A stretch of 64,000 nt of DNA from Actinocorallia sp. API 0066 (lineage in GTDB: Bacteria > Actinomycetota > Actinomycetes > Streptosporangiales > Streptosporangiaceae): the NCBI RefSeq assembly GCF_020991275.1, contig NZ_JAJLQY010000010.1, positions 124,001 through 188,000 of the forward strand, given 5' to 3'. A program made the position numbers and the translations under genes. Positions 23,735 to 33,579 of this stretch are shown here, one piece after another. How positions within the stretch are numbered: position 1 is the first letter of the stretch; each line of letters starts with the position of its first letter. Below the pieces are notes generated by a model. The model was given only the letters and a program-made list of their open reading frames with translations. It was not told where the DNA came from and did no database searches.

Positions 23735-24777
23735 CACCGGGTGCCGCTCCCGTCCACGGGCAGGCCCGCCGTCAGCGTGTCGAAGAGCGCGAGCGGTATC
23801 TCGTTGCCGAGGCCGTGGGCCTGGGCGAACTCCGCGAACGCCGCCGCCGTGTCGTACTTGGGCCGCCACGACAGCGCGGACGCCAGGCGCGCGGTGTCCA
23901 CCACGCGGCCGTACGTCAGCCAGCGCTGCAACTCGGCGGAGAAGCCCGGCAGCGTGCCGATCCGGCGCCCGGTGTCGCCGACGAGCGCGTAGGCGGGCGC
24001 GGGCAGCGGCACGGACACGCGCCCCGCCCTGCGCAGGCACTGCGACAGCAGCAGCACGCCGTCACCCGCCACGTTGAAGACGCCCGGATGGTCCTCGACC
24101 GTCATCCGCCGCAGCACCTCGACGCCGTCGTCCTCGTGCAGGAACTGCAGGCGCGGGTCGAAGCCGAGCACCGTCGGCACCGCGGGCATGCGGAACACCC
24201 GCGTCAGCGGCGAGTCGACGCCCGCGCCGAGGAAGTTGACGAACCGCAGCACCGACACCACAAGATCGGACCTGCGGCGTTGCAGCCCGCGCACATAGCC
24301 CTCGACCTCCGCGGCGTCCTTGGCGTACCCGGACGCGGGCGGCTCCACCGGCTCGGTGTCCTCGGTGAAGACCGCGGGATCACGCGGCGACGAGCCGTAC
24401 ACCGCGGCCGACGAGCGCACCACGAGCTTGCGCGTGTGCGGCGAGCGCTGGCAGGCGGCGAGCAGCTGCATCGCCCCGATGACGTTGATCTCCTTCATCG
24501 CCGAGCGCTGGCCCGACGGGGACGTCACCAGGTTGAGGTGCACCACCGTGTCGACCTCGGCCGCCTCGATCACCTTCGCGATGCCGGAGGTGCGGATGTC
24601 GACCCTGACGAACTCGGTGCGGCCCAGCGGATGCGCCGGCGGCACGGTGTCCACACCGATGACCCGGTCGATGCCGGGGTCAGCTTGCAGGGTGTTGGCG
24701 ACCCGCGCGCCCAGGAACCTGGACACTCCGGTGACCAGGACGACGCGGGCCGCGGACGAGGCACGCGGAGAAGACAC
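23734..24777 (-). CDS. NAD-dependent epimerase/dehydratase (extended SDR)
   Basis: 347 aa. The Rossmann N-terminus VVLVTGVSRFLGARVA holds TGxxxFLG; VVHLNLVTSPSG follows. The catalytic position reads SSAAVYGSSP with the YxxxK pair in SGYAKDAAE. C-terminal substrate lobe about 200-347. It resembles the mycobacterial GalE2/Rv0501 position between bS22 and the acyltransferase, but sugar specificity cannot be read. GTG 24777 is favoured by GAGGGG 8 bp upstream; GTG 24786 is an alternative. Confidence 0.87.
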   Translation of the reverse strand: MSSPRASSAARVVLVTGVSRFLGARVANTLQADPGIDRVIGVDTVPPAHPLGRTEFVRVDIRTSGIAKVIEAAEVDTVVHLNLVTSPSGQRSAMKEINVIGAMQLLAACQRSPHTRKLVVRSSAAVYGSSPRDPAVFTEDTEPVEPPASGYAKDAAEVEGYVRGLQRRRSDLVVSVLRFVNFLGAGVDSPLTRVFRMPAVPTVLGFDPRLQFLHEDDGVEVLRRMTVEDHPGVFNVAGDGVLLLSQCLRRAGRVSVPLPAPAYALVGDTGRRIGTLPGFSAELQRWLTYGRVVDTARLASALSWRPKYDTAAAFAEFAQAHGLGNEIPLALFDTLTAGLPVDGSGTR

Positions 24778-24830
24778 TGTGCCCACCCCTCACGGCTGCT
24801 AGTGGCGGTGCGGCGCGGTGCGGCGCCGTG

Positions 24831-24929
24831 CTACTTCTTGTTACGGCGCTGCACGCGGGTCTTCTTCAGCAGCTTGCGGTGCTTCTTCTTGGCCATCCGC
24901 TTACGACGCTTCTTGATAACGGAACCCAC
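24831..24929 (-). CDS. Ribosomal protein bS22 (AURKAIP1/COX24-domain peptide)
   Basis: 32 aa: [20 protein letters not shown], then [12 protein letters not shown], beginning at GTG 24929 and ending TAG 24831. This lysine/arginine-rich sequence is nearly invariant in actinobacteria and was located on the small ribosomal subunit in mycobacterial structures (bS22; Rv0500B-type). An AGTGAGG ribosome site precedes the GTG. Its location between the BdtA-like HTH gene and the epimerase is the conserved one. It is too short for routine ORF calling. Confidence 0.93.
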   Translation of the reverse strand: MGSVIKKRRKRMAKKKHRKLLKKTRVQRRNKK

Positions 24930-25072
24930 GAAACCTCACTCAGACAGCATGCAGGGAAGATAGGCCGCGACGCGGCCCAGCGGCTAACACTACCGCCGCT
25001 CGTCCCTTGAGTAGTACCGGCGGCCTCTCGGCCGCCGGTGTCGGTCTCGCCCCTCGCCGTTACCGGAGCCGG

Positions 25073-25276
25073 TTAACCGGCCTCGATGTATGCCTCTTGC
25101 AGGTAGTCGTGGACAGCCTGCTCGGGAACCCGGAACGAACGTCCGACCCGGATGGCCGGAAGCTCGCCCGAGTGCACGAGCCGATAGACGGTCATCTTGG
25201 ACACCCGCATGACCGACGCCACCTCAGCGACGGTCAGGAACCTCACCTCACTGAGGGGTCGTTCGCCTGCGCCCAT
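25073..25276 (-). CDS. Excisionase-fold HTH protein (BldC/BdtA-like)
   Basis: 67 aa from ATG 25276. MerR/excisionase-type winged helix: FLTVAEVASVMRVSKMTVYRLVHSGELPAIRVGRSFRVPEQAV, the whole protein being one DNA-binding domain. Equivalent to M. tuberculosis Rv0500A by neighbourhood, and to the BldN-dependent BdtA of Streptomyces by neighbourhood (inference), so it may lie downstream of the sigma factor at 21240. Such proteins bind direct repeats cooperatively. The start leaves out an upstream Arg/Gly stretch. Confidence 0.88.
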   Translation of the reverse strand: MGAGERPLSEVRFLTVAEVASVMRVSKMTVYRLVHSGELPAIRVGRSFRVPEQAVHDYLQEAYIEAG

Positions 25277-25385
25277 GGGTCGCCCTCTCCCACACGTGCC
25301 GCGCACCTGCCCTTCGGGTGACTTCGATCACCGCACGTGTTCTTCATCCAGCGTAAATCGCGTACCGCAAGTCGCAAGGGGTTCT

Positions 25386-26165
25386 TCAGGCCGACAGGTC
25401 CGCGCGGGCCAGCAGGTACCGCGTCAGGGGGATGTAGTGCCGTGGGAGCACGAAGTCGTCCAGCGGCACACAGACCTCTATTTTCCCCAGGACATGCCCC
25501 GCGAACAGGGCGGGATCATTGCAGTCGGCGAACCCCACCGTCGAAACGCCCGCCTCTCCCGCCGCGCCCGCCCAGCCGTGGTCGGCGATGACCAGGTCCG
25601 GCCAATACCGGGATTCGCCTGCGAGGTTTGCGAGCATCGCCTCCATGGGAGCGGCGTGGTGCGTGTGACGGAACTCGCCGCCCCCGACCAGGGCCGCGAC
25701 ACCCGACGTGTACCGGATCGCGCGCGTCTCGGGGCCGTCACGACCCTCGTCGGAGTGGTAGGACCACCCTTCCGCGGGCGTCGGCACGGCGCATCCGGCG
25801 GCGCGCAGGGCGTCGGCGAGCGGCACGTACAGCACGTCGAGGAGCGCGCCCGGATGCCCGGTGGCGAGCAGGACGGTCTGCTTCTCCCGCGCCGCGACAC
25901 CGATCCGCTCGCCCATCGCGTCCAGCGCGTCCAGGGTGCGTTCGACGTCGATGGTGTCGTCGCCCCACCAGTGGTCGAGGTCCGGGCTCGTGCCGGCGTG
26001 CTCGGCCATCATCGCGACGGTCTCCTCGAACGTCCACGTGCCCAGGTCGAGGCCGAACTGGTAGTACGGGTCGCCCTCGGCCATCCGGCGGAAGTGCTTG
26101 AGGTTGTTGTGGCGCGGCGTCGCGACGTCGCCCGCGATGAAGTGGCGGAGCAGGTGCTCGCGCAG
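25386..26165 (-). CDS. Phosphatase-like protein downstream of acuC (start unclear)
   Basis: About 260 aa. Clear coding sequence from ELREHLLRHFIAGDVATPRHN to RYLLARADLSA, with VLLATGHPGALLDVLYVPLA, a His-rich EFRHTHHAAPMEAML and DLVIADHGWAGAAGEAGV, a pattern I associate with actinobacterial 'phosphatase' proteins of this locus. No ATG, GTG or TTG lies near the expected start in this frame: the codons before it are CGT-GTA-GAG-CTG, and the GTG visible there is out of frame. CTG 26165 is used here as a placeholder. It overlaps the acuC stop region, so translation may depend on coupling. Confidence 0.65.
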   Translation of the reverse strand: MREHLLRHFIAGDVATPRHNNLKHFRRMAEGDPYYQFGLDLGTWTFEETVAMMAEHAGTSPDLDHWWGDDTIDVERTLDALDAMGERIGVAAREKQTVLLATGHPGALLDVLYVPLADALRAAGCAVPTPAEGWSYHSDEGRDGPETRAIRYTSGVAALVGGGEFRHTHHAAPMEAMLANLAGESRYWPDLVIADHGWAGAAGEAGVSTVGFADCNDPALFAGHVLGKIEVCVPLDDFVLPRHYIPLTRYLLARADLSA

Positions 26166-26167
26166 CT

Positions 26168-27328
26168 CTACACGGGAAGGAGGCCGTGCTCCGGGAAGAC
26201 CGCGTTGCGTGTCGCCAGGATCGCCTGGTCGATCGGGTTGGCCGGATCGAAGCCCTCGCCCCACGTCGTTACCTCCACCTGGAATCCGTCGGTCATCACC
26301 TTGGGCGCCACCTCGCCCGTGCGCTCGAGCGCGTACGTCCGCCACTCCTGCGGGCAGACGGTGTCCGGCGCGAGCGGGCGGCCGGAAGCCTCCGCGAGCA
26401 GGTGCGTCCACGCGCGCGGCACCACCTGCACCAGCTCGTAGCCGCCGCCTCCGGTGAGCACCCAGCGGCCGCCCGCCGTCTCGTGCGCGAGGCGGTGCAG
26501 CTCCGCGTAGACCGCGCGCTGCCCGTCCACGCTGAGGGACAGGTGCGCGAGCGGGTCGTGCCGGTGGGTGTCGCACCCCTGCTGTGTCACGAGCACCTGC
26601 GGCCGGAAGGCTTCCAGCAGTTGCGGGACGACGCCCTGGAAGGCGCGCATCCAGGCGCGGTCACCCGTGCCGGGCGGAAGCGCGACGTTGACAGCGGTGC
26701 CGTCCGCTCCCGTCTCGTGCGGGAAGCCGGTGCCGGGGAAGAGCGTCCGGGGCGTCTCGTGCAGGCTGATGGTGAGCACGCGCGGGTCGTCGTAGAAGGC
26801 GGCCTGGACGCCGTCGCCGTGGTGCACGTCCACGTCCACGTAAGCGACGCGCTGGGCTCCGTGCTCCAGCAGCCAGGCGATGGCCACGGCCGGGTCGTTG
26901 TAGACGCAGAACCCGGCGGCGCCGCCCGGCATCGCGTGGTGCAGCCCGCCCGCGATGTTGGCGGCGTGCGGCACCTCGCCGCGCCACACCGCCTCGGCCG
27001 CCGCGACGGACGCGCCCACGACGAGCGCGGACGCCTCGTGCATGCCCGCGAAGATCGGCGTGTCGGCGGTGCCGAGCCCGTGCCGGTAGTCCGGCCGCAG
27101 GCCGGTTCCGGCCGCCTTGACCGCGTCCATGTAGGCGCGGTCGTGCACGAGGGAGATCAGCCCGTCGCCCGCGGAGGTGAACCCGGCGACCTCCACGTGG
27201 TCCAGGACGCCCAGGGCGCGGGCGAGCCGCATCGTGAGGTCCACCCGCACCGGGTTGAGCGGGTGGGAGGGGCCGAAGTCGTACGACAGCAGCTTCTCGT
27301 CCCAGTACACCCGCAGCTCGCCGCTCAT
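26168..27328 (-). CDS. acuC: AcuC-type class I histone deacetylase family protein
   Basis: 386 aa. Zinc deacetylase fold with the metal and charge-relay motifs AGGLHHAMPGGAAGFCVYND, VAYVDVDVHHGDGVQAAFYD, SLHETPRTLFPGTG and LTGGGGYELVQVV. AcuC enzymes deacetylate acetyl-CoA synthetase in Bacillus; the target here is unknown. ATG 27328 is the first in-frame start before MSGELRVYWDEKLLSYDFG. Divergent from the hydrolase gene at 27486; the phosphatase follows directly. Confidence 0.93.
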   Translation of the reverse strand: MSGELRVYWDEKLLSYDFGPSHPLNPVRVDLTMRLARALGVLDHVEVAGFTSAGDGLISLVHDRAYMDAVKAAGTGLRPDYRHGLGTADTPIFAGMHEASALVVGASVAAAEAVWRGEVPHAANIAGGLHHAMPGGAAGFCVYNDPAVAIAWLLEHGAQRVAYVDVDVHHGDGVQAAFYDDPRVLTISLHETPRTLFPGTGFPHETGADGTAVNVALPPGTGDRAWMRAFQGVVPQLLEAFRPQVLVTQQGCDTHRHDPLAHLSLSVDGQRAVYAELHRLAHETAGGRWVLTGGGGYELVQVVPRAWTHLLAEASGRPLAPDTVCPQEWRTYALERTGEVAPKVMTDGFQVEVTTWGEGFDPANPIDQAILATRNAVFPEHGLLPV

Positions 27329-27387
27329 GTGATCATCCCGCCGCTCCGATCCCGCACCCGACGGGATCAACCGTAGCGCGTTATACG

Positions 27388-27454
27388 GAGAGTTACGTGG
27401 AGCGTACCAATTTGACCCTTTTCGTAGGGTAACTCTGTTGTCAGAATGGGTAAC
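27388..27454. promoter_or_regulatory. Repeat-containing divergent control region
   Basis: Between acuC (start 27328, minus) and the hydrolase gene (start 27486, plus): GAGAGTTAC at 27388-27396 is inverted by GTAACTCT at 27429-27436, and GGGTAAC occurs directly repeated at 27427 and 27448, 21 bp apart (two helical turns). This is a plausible operator; the cognate protein is unknown. A TTGACC at 27412 has no well-spaced -10. Confidence 0.35.
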
Positions 27455-27485
27455 CTTTAACAAAGCGGAAACATCAGGGGTGGCC

Positions 27486-28502
27486 ATGCTTGATGACGTC
27501 GTCTCATCGGTTCCCGCGCCGCGCCCCTCCGCCCCCGACGCGGAGTGGCGTCCGAGCCTCCAGAGCAAGGTCCTCGGCGGCGCGCTCCGCCTCACCATGC
27601 GCCCGTTCATCCACCACGCGCCCAGCCGCCCCCTGCCGATCCGGGTGGCGCGCCGCGCACTGGACCGGGCCGCCGCCCTCATGCCGACCGACAGGCGCGT
27701 CCGGATCGAACGCCTACGCGACCCGCACCTACGCACCGGCCACGTGCTCAAGGCCGAGTGGATCATCCCCGACGCACCCGCCGACGGCGCCGTCCTGTAC
27801 CTGCACGGCGGGGGCTACATCCTCTGTTCGCCGCAGACACACCGGCCCCTCACCACCCGCCTCGCGCTGGACAACGGCCTGCCCGTCCTCGTCCCGCACT
27901 ACCGCCTCGCCCCCGAACACCCCTTCCCCGCCGCCCTTGAGGACGCGTTGGCCGCCTACCAGTGGCTGCTCGACCGGGGCCACTCCAAGATCATCGTCGC
28001 GGGCGACTCGGCGGGCGGCCACCTCGCGGCCAGCCTCGCCGGGGAGATCAACAGATCGGGGCTGCCCGAGCCCGCGGGCATCGTCCTGTACTCCCCCTGG
28101 GTGGACCTGTCCTGCGAGCTGTCCGTGCCCGCCGACAAGGAGGTCAAGGACGCGTTCCTCAGCCCCTTCGCGGCCCGGCGCGTCGGCCGCCTCGTCGCGG
28201 GCGCCGAGACCGACCCCCGGCTGCACCTTCTCGGCGCCGACTGGGGCGCGCTGCCGCCCGTCCTCATCCAGGTCGGCGGCGCCGAGGTGCTGCGGCCCGA
28301 GGCCGAGGAGCTGGCCCGGCTGCTCACCGCCGCCGGAGGCCGGGTCGACCTTGAGGTCTGGGCGGGCCAGATGCACGTCTTCCAGCTCCTCAACCGCATC
28401 CTCCCGGACGCCGACGCCGCCATGCGCAGGACCGCCGAGTTCGTCGCCGAGGCCCTCGCCGGGCACGACGGCGGCGGCGCGAGCCTCACCGTCGTCGCCT
28501 GA
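27486..28502 (+). CDS. Alpha/beta hydrolase, hormone-sensitive-lipase family
   Basis: 338 aa. HSL-family oxyanion motif LYLHGGGYILC, nucleophile GDSAGGHLAAS, acid region GGAEVLRPEAEEL and His in QMHVFQLL. The N-terminal cap of about 85 residues resembles mycobacterial Lip esterases. Cytosolic, no signal peptide. ATG 27486 has an AGGGGTGG site; an earlier TTG at 27438 would add 16 residues inside the control region. Convergent with the MacB-like permease gene, with only 2 bp between their stops. Confidence 0.9.
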   Translation: MLDDVVSSVPAPRPSAPDAEWRPSLQSKVLGGALRLTMRPFIHHAPSRPLPIRVARRALDRAAALMPTDRRVRIERLRDPHLRTGHVLKAEWIIPDAPADGAVLYLHGGGYILCSPQTHRPLTTRLALDNGLPVLVPHYRLAPEHPFPAALEDALAAYQWLLDRGHSKIIVAGDSAGGHLAASLAGEINRSGLPEPAGIVLYSPWVDLSCELSVPADKEVKDAFLSPFAARRVGRLVAGAETDPRLHLLGADWGALPPVLIQVGGAEVLRPEAEELARLLTAAGGRVDLEVWAGQMHVFQLLNRILPDADAAMRRTAEFVAEALAGHDGGGASLTVVA

Positions 28503-28504
28503 CC

Positions 28505-29682
28505 TCAGTCGGCGCGCAGGGCCACCACCGGGTCGAGCCGTCCCGCGCGCCGCGCCGGGGCCACCCCGAAGAACACGCCAACCCCCGCCGACACGCCGAA
28601 CGCCAGCACCGGCGACCACCACGCGATCGACGCCGGGACCGGCGACAGCGCGGCGATCGTCAGCGCGGTGCCGACGCCCAGCACGATGCCCGCGGCCCCG
28701 CCCGCCGACGTCAACAGCACGGCCTCCACGAGGAACTGGCCGAGCACGTCGCGCTGCCGCGCGCCCAGCGCCTTGCGCAACCCGATCTCGCGGGTGCGCT
28801 CCCGCACGCTCACCAGCATGATGTTGGAGACGCCGACGCCGCCGACGAGCAGCGAGATCGCCGCGATGGCCGCGAGCACGGCGGTGAGCGCGCCCAACAC
28901 CGTGCCGATCGTGCCGAGCAACTGGGTCTGCGTGACCGCCGAGAACCGCTCGCCCGGATGCGCGTCCTCCAGCGTCTCGACGATCCGGCTCTGCAGGTCC
29001 TCGATGGACTCCGCGTCGGGCGCCCTGACGGCGGCGAAATCCACCCGCGTCACCCCGAGGAGCCGGTGCGCGGTCGTGAGCGGCACCTGGACCTCGCCGT
29101 CACGGGACTGGCCGAACGTCTGGCCGACCGCCGCGAACACCCCGATGACACGGAAGCGGACGCCGCCTATCGTCACCTGCCTACCGAGCGGATCCACCTC
29201 GCCGAAGAGCCGTTCGGCCGCGACCGATCCGAGGACGGCGACCCTGCGGCGGGTCTCCACGTCGATCTCAGACAGGTACCTGCCTTTGGCGAGCGGCCTG
29301 TCGAACACGTTGCGGCCGTTCTCGTCGGCGCCGGTCAGCGTCGCGAACACCTCCGCGTGCCCGTTGCGCACCGACTCGCCCGAGGTGATCCCGGCCGTGA
29401 CGGCGCCCTCGCCCGCGAGGTCGGTGAGCCGCGCGACGTCGTCACGGGTCATCCGGCTGACGGTCGGGGCCGCGCCGAACCCCAGCTCGCCCGGCACCAC
29501 AAAGATGATGTTCGAGCCGAGCCCCTCGATCTCGCCCTCGACCATGTCGCGCGCGCCGCCGCCGATCGCGACGAGCACCACCACCGCCCACACCCCGATG
29601 ACAACACCGAGCATCGTGAGCAGGCTGCGCATACGGTTCACCCGGAGCGCCTCCAAGGCGACCGCGAACAGCTCGCGCCGCC

Positions 29683-29686
<4 letters not shown>
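28505..29686 (-). CDS. MacB/FtsX-type ABC transporter permease
   Basis: 393 aa. N-terminal helix (MRSLLTMLGVVIGVWAVVVLVAIGGGA), a large extracytoplasmic MacB-PCD domain of about 60-270, then three C-terminal helices (VLAAIAAISLLVGGVGVSNI, TSAGGAAGIVLGVGTALTIA, WSPVLAFGVSAGVGVFFGVAPARRA) with the conserved RTREIGLRKALGA loop. It forms a tripartite-like exporter with the ATPase and membrane-fusion protein encoded just upstream; substrate is unknown. The start overlaps the ATPase stop by 4 bp. Confidence 0.93.
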
Positions 29687-30380
<694 letters not shown>

Positions 30381-30384
<4 letters not shown>

Positions 30385-31700
30385 GGAAGCTCCTGCCCCG
30401 CCTTGACCGCGTCCGCCCCGGTGACGACGATCCGCTCGCCCTCCTTCAACCCGGAGACGACCTCAGCACGTCCGTCGCCTTCCGCGCCCAAGGTGACGGT
30501 GCGCCTTACGGCCTTGCCGTTCTGGACCACCCACACCGTGCTGTCCCTGCCGCTGCTGACGACCGCCGTCACGGGGACGAAGACCACGTCCTTCACCTGC
30601 CGGACGGTCAACCTGACCACGGCGCTCATCCCCGGCTTCGGTTCGGGCGCCTCCGCCCCGTCCGGGAGCGTCCCGGCGGCGAGGGTGAGGCGGACCTTGT
30701 ACGTCACGCCGCCTCCGGAGCCCTCCTGCGGGGTCACCCCCACGCTGTACACCTTCGCGCCGTAGACGGCCTCGGGCAGCGCGTCGAAGTCGGCGACGGC
30801 GGGCCCGTCACGGCGCACCTTGAGGATGTCGGACTCGTCGATGTCGGCGGACAGCCGCAACTCGGATATGTCCGTCACGGTGACCACGGCGGCCCCGGAC
30901 GTCACGGGCGCGCCGACCGCGACGGACGTCCCGTCGCTCGCCGCGCCGGGCGCGGACAGGCCGCCGCCCGCGAGGTCGGCGAGCTGCGGCGGGAGCAGCC
31001 CGCCCAGGCCCGCGTCGCCGCCCGACGGGCCGCCCAGGCTGACCACCCCGGCGAACGGGGCGCGCAGCACGAGGCCGTCAACGGTCCGCTGGGCGCCGCG
31101 CACCGCCGCCTTCGTCTGCACCCTGCTGGCCGCGCCGAGCGAGGCGAGCGCCGAGCTGAGGCCGCCGAGCCCGGCGTTCAGCCGGGCCACCGCCGCCTGC
31201 GCCGCGCCGGCCGCCTGCGCGTAGTCGCCCTCGGCCTTGGTGATCTCGGCGAGGACCTTGGCGCGTTCCTTCGGGTCCTCGATCGTCCGCGCCAGCTTCC
31301 GCGCCTCCTTGAAGCCGCGCTTGGCGATCTTGTCGAGCTCCTTCTTGAAGTCGCCGACGCTCACCCCCGTCGGCGGCGCGACCCCGCCCGCCGCCTGCCG
31401 GTCGGCCTCCTTGGCCTGTTCGAGCTGCTCGGTGGCCGTCGGCGAGGAGATCCGGGCGAGGAGCTGGCCCTCCTTGACGGTGTCGCCGTCGCGCACCTTC
31501 AGCTGGGCGATCACACCCTCGGCGGGGCTGCGCAGCGTCGCGTCCGCCTTGGCCGTCAGGGTCGCGGGCGCCTCGACGACCTCCGCGACGTCGCCGCGCC
31601 CCGCCGTGCCCAGGCCGATCCGGGGTCCGGCGTCGCCGCCGGAGCAGCCGCCCAGCACGAGGAGGGCACACACCAGAGCAGGGGGGACAAAACGCCGCAT
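30381..31700 (-). CDS. MacA/HlyD-like membrane fusion lipoprotein
   Basis: About 439 aa. The lipoprotein signal peptide MRRFVPPALVCALLVLGGC ends in a G-G-C lipobox. Biotinyl-lipoyl half-motifs RSPAEGVIAQLKVRDGDTVKEG and VLRAPFAGVVSLGG flank an Ala/Lys-rich coiled-coil hairpin (about 100-200). The beta-barrel and membrane-proximal regions follow, ending KEGERIVVTGADAVKAGQ. In a Gram-positive it probably aids the MacB-like exporter at the outer membrane face. ATG 31700 is preferred; a start at 31712 is possible. Confidence 0.9.
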
Positions 31701-31772
31701 CACACCGGGCATGCTAGGCCCGTAAGCCCCACCGGACCCTTGGGTCCCCCATATAGATCACATCGGGGGAGG

Positions 31773-32573
31773 TCAGCCCCCGGCCAGCTCCCTGCCCCGG
31801 TTCCGCGCCGCCTCGATCGCCTCCAGGACGGCGGCCCGCACCCCGTGCCGCTCCAGCTCCCGGATCGCCGCGATCGTCGTGCCGCCCGGCGAGGTGACGG
31901 CCTCGCGCAGCAGCACCGGGTGCTCGCCCGAGTCGCGCAGCATCACCGCCGCGCCGACCGCCGACTGGATGACCATGTCGAGCGCGGCCGCGCGCGGCAT
32001 GCCCAGCAGGATGCCAGCGTCCACCATCGCCTCGACCAGGTAGTAGAAGTAGGCCGGGCCCGAGCCTGACAGGGCCGTCGCCGCGTCCTGCAGCGACTCG
32101 GGGATCCGGGTCACCTTGCCGACCGGCGACAGCAGCTCCTCGGCCAGCCGCAGGTGCTCCTCGCCCGCGTGCGCGCCCGCCGAGATGACGCTCATCGCCT
32201 CGTCCACCAGCACCGGCGTGTTCGACATGACCCGCACGACCGGCGCCTCGGCCGCGATCCGCTGCTCGATGAACCCCGTGGTGATGCCGGCCGCCATCGA
32301 CACCACAAGCGTCCCGGCCGGGATGTGCGGACCGACCTCCTCCAACAGCGCACCCATGTCCTGCGGCTTCACCGCGAGCACCACCACCGCCGCCTTCGCG
32401 GCCGCCTCGGTGTTCGCGACCGCGTCCACCCCGTACCGCTCCCGCAACAGCGCCGCCCGCTCCGGCCGACGCGCCGTCACCACGACCTCCGCAGGCCGCC
32501 GCCCAGCCCGCAACAGCCCCGAGAGCAGGGCCTCCCCCATCTTGCCGGTACCAAGAATCGCAATCATCTTCAC
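31773..32573 (-). CDS. proC: Pyrroline-5-carboxylate reductase
   Basis: Last step of proline synthesis, NADPH-dependent. 266 aa. Rossmann start MIAILGTGKMGEALLSGLL; VVVLAVKPQDM; the C-terminal family signature is LREAVTSPGGTTIAAIRELE, preceded by ALSGSGPAYFYYLVEAM. It lies just downstream of proline dehydrogenase on the same strand (72-bp gap), so proline synthesis and breakdown are encoded side by side, as around M. tuberculosis Rv0500. Confidence 0.96.
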   Translation of the reverse strand: MKMIAILGTGKMGEALLSGLLRAGRRPAEVVVTARRPERAALLRERYGVDAVANTEAAAKAAVVVLAVKPQDMGALLEEVGPHIPAGTLVVSMAAGITTGFIEQRIAAEAPVVRVMSNTPVLVDEAMSVISAGAHAGEEHLRLAEELLSPVGKVTRIPESLQDAATALSGSGPAYFYYLVEAMVDAGILLGMPRAAALDMVIQSAVGAAVMLRDSGEHPVLLREAVTSPGGTTIAAIRELERHGVRAAVLEAIEAARNRGRELAGG

Positions 32574-32645
32574 ACCTGTTCGAGTTGGCCTTTGCGCGTC
32601 CCCGCGCGGCTCAGCGCTCCAGCCTAGTGCGGCCCCGGGCCCTGC

Positions 32646-33545
32646 TCAGGTGGACGGGGCGCGGAGGAAGTAGCGGAGGGTCGCGGGGTGTTCGGCGACC
32701 CGGCGCATGAGGTACGGGTACCAGTCCTTGCCGTAGGGGACGTAGACGCGGACGCGGGCGCCCGTCTCAGCGAGCCGGTGCTGTTCGTCGGGGCGGACGC
32801 CGTAGAACATCTGGTACTCGAACGAGTCGTACGGGCGGTCGTGGATGATCCGCAGCGCGTCGACGATCTCCAGGAGCCGGGGGTCGTGCGTGGCGATCAT
32901 CGGGTAGCCCTCGCCCGCCATGAGCAGCCGTAGGCAGCGCACGAAGGACTTGTCGATCTCCTCCCGGTCGGTGAAGGCGACCTCCATCGGCGCGGCGAAG
33001 GCGCCCTTGCACAGGCGGACCCTGGACTCGGCGTGCGAGAGCTCCGCGCAGTACTCCTCTGACCGGCGCAGGTACGACTGGACGACGACGCCCGTCAGCG
33101 GATAGCCGAACCTCAGCCTGTTCAGGACGCGCAGCGTCGCGTCCACGGTCGTGTGGTCCTCCATGTAGAGCGTCACCGTCGTCCCGGCCGCTGCCGCGGC
33201 CTCGCAGATGCGCTCGGCGCACGCGTAGGCGAGGTCCTCGTCAAGGCGCAGGCCGAGCGCGGTGGGCCGGACCGACACCTCCGCGCCCTCGGGCAGCTCC
33301 ACCAGAAGCCGCTCGTAGGCGGAGACCGTCTCCTCGGCCTCCTCCCGCGTCCGCACCTCCTCGCCGAGCCGCTCGACGTCCACGAGCAGCCGCTCGCTGC
33401 GCAGGATCCGGGTCGCGAGGAGCACCTCACCCACGGTCTCCCCCACGATGTACCGCTCCGCGACGGCACGCGCCGCGGGAAGCCGCTCGACCGCCTTGCG
33501 CAGCGGATCATTGTGCGCGGCGGCCACCAGTGTTCGGCGAAGCAT
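32646..33545 (-). CDS. Proline dehydrogenase (monofunctional)
   Basis: FAD enzyme oxidising proline to pyrroline-5-carboxylate. 299 aa, a TIM-barrel with TVTLYMEDHTTVDATL, VVVQSYLRRSEEYC, RVRLCKGAFA, MIATHDPRLLEI, and the C-terminal helix FEYQMFYGVRPDEQHRLAETG...VPYGKDWYPYLMRRVAE that closes the active site. Lacks the P5C dehydrogenase domain of PutA; that enzyme must be encoded elsewhere. Confidence 0.94.
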   Translation of the reverse strand: MLRRTLVAAAHNDPLRKAVERLPAARAVAERYIVGETVGEVLLATRILRSERLLVDVERLGEEVRTREEAEETVSAYERLLVELPEGAEVSVRPTALGLRLDEDLAYACAERICEAAAAAGTTVTLYMEDHTTVDATLRVLNRLRFGYPLTGVVVQSYLRRSEEYCAELSHAESRVRLCKGAFAAPMEVAFTDREEIDKSFVRCLRLLMAGEGYPMIATHDPRLLEIVDALRIIHDRPYDSFEYQMFYGVRPDEQHRLAETGARVRVYVPYGKDWYPYLMRRVAEHPATLRYFLRAPST

Positions 33546-33579
33546 CGGATCCCCCCTCCGAAGCCAGCCTAAGCTCCCC

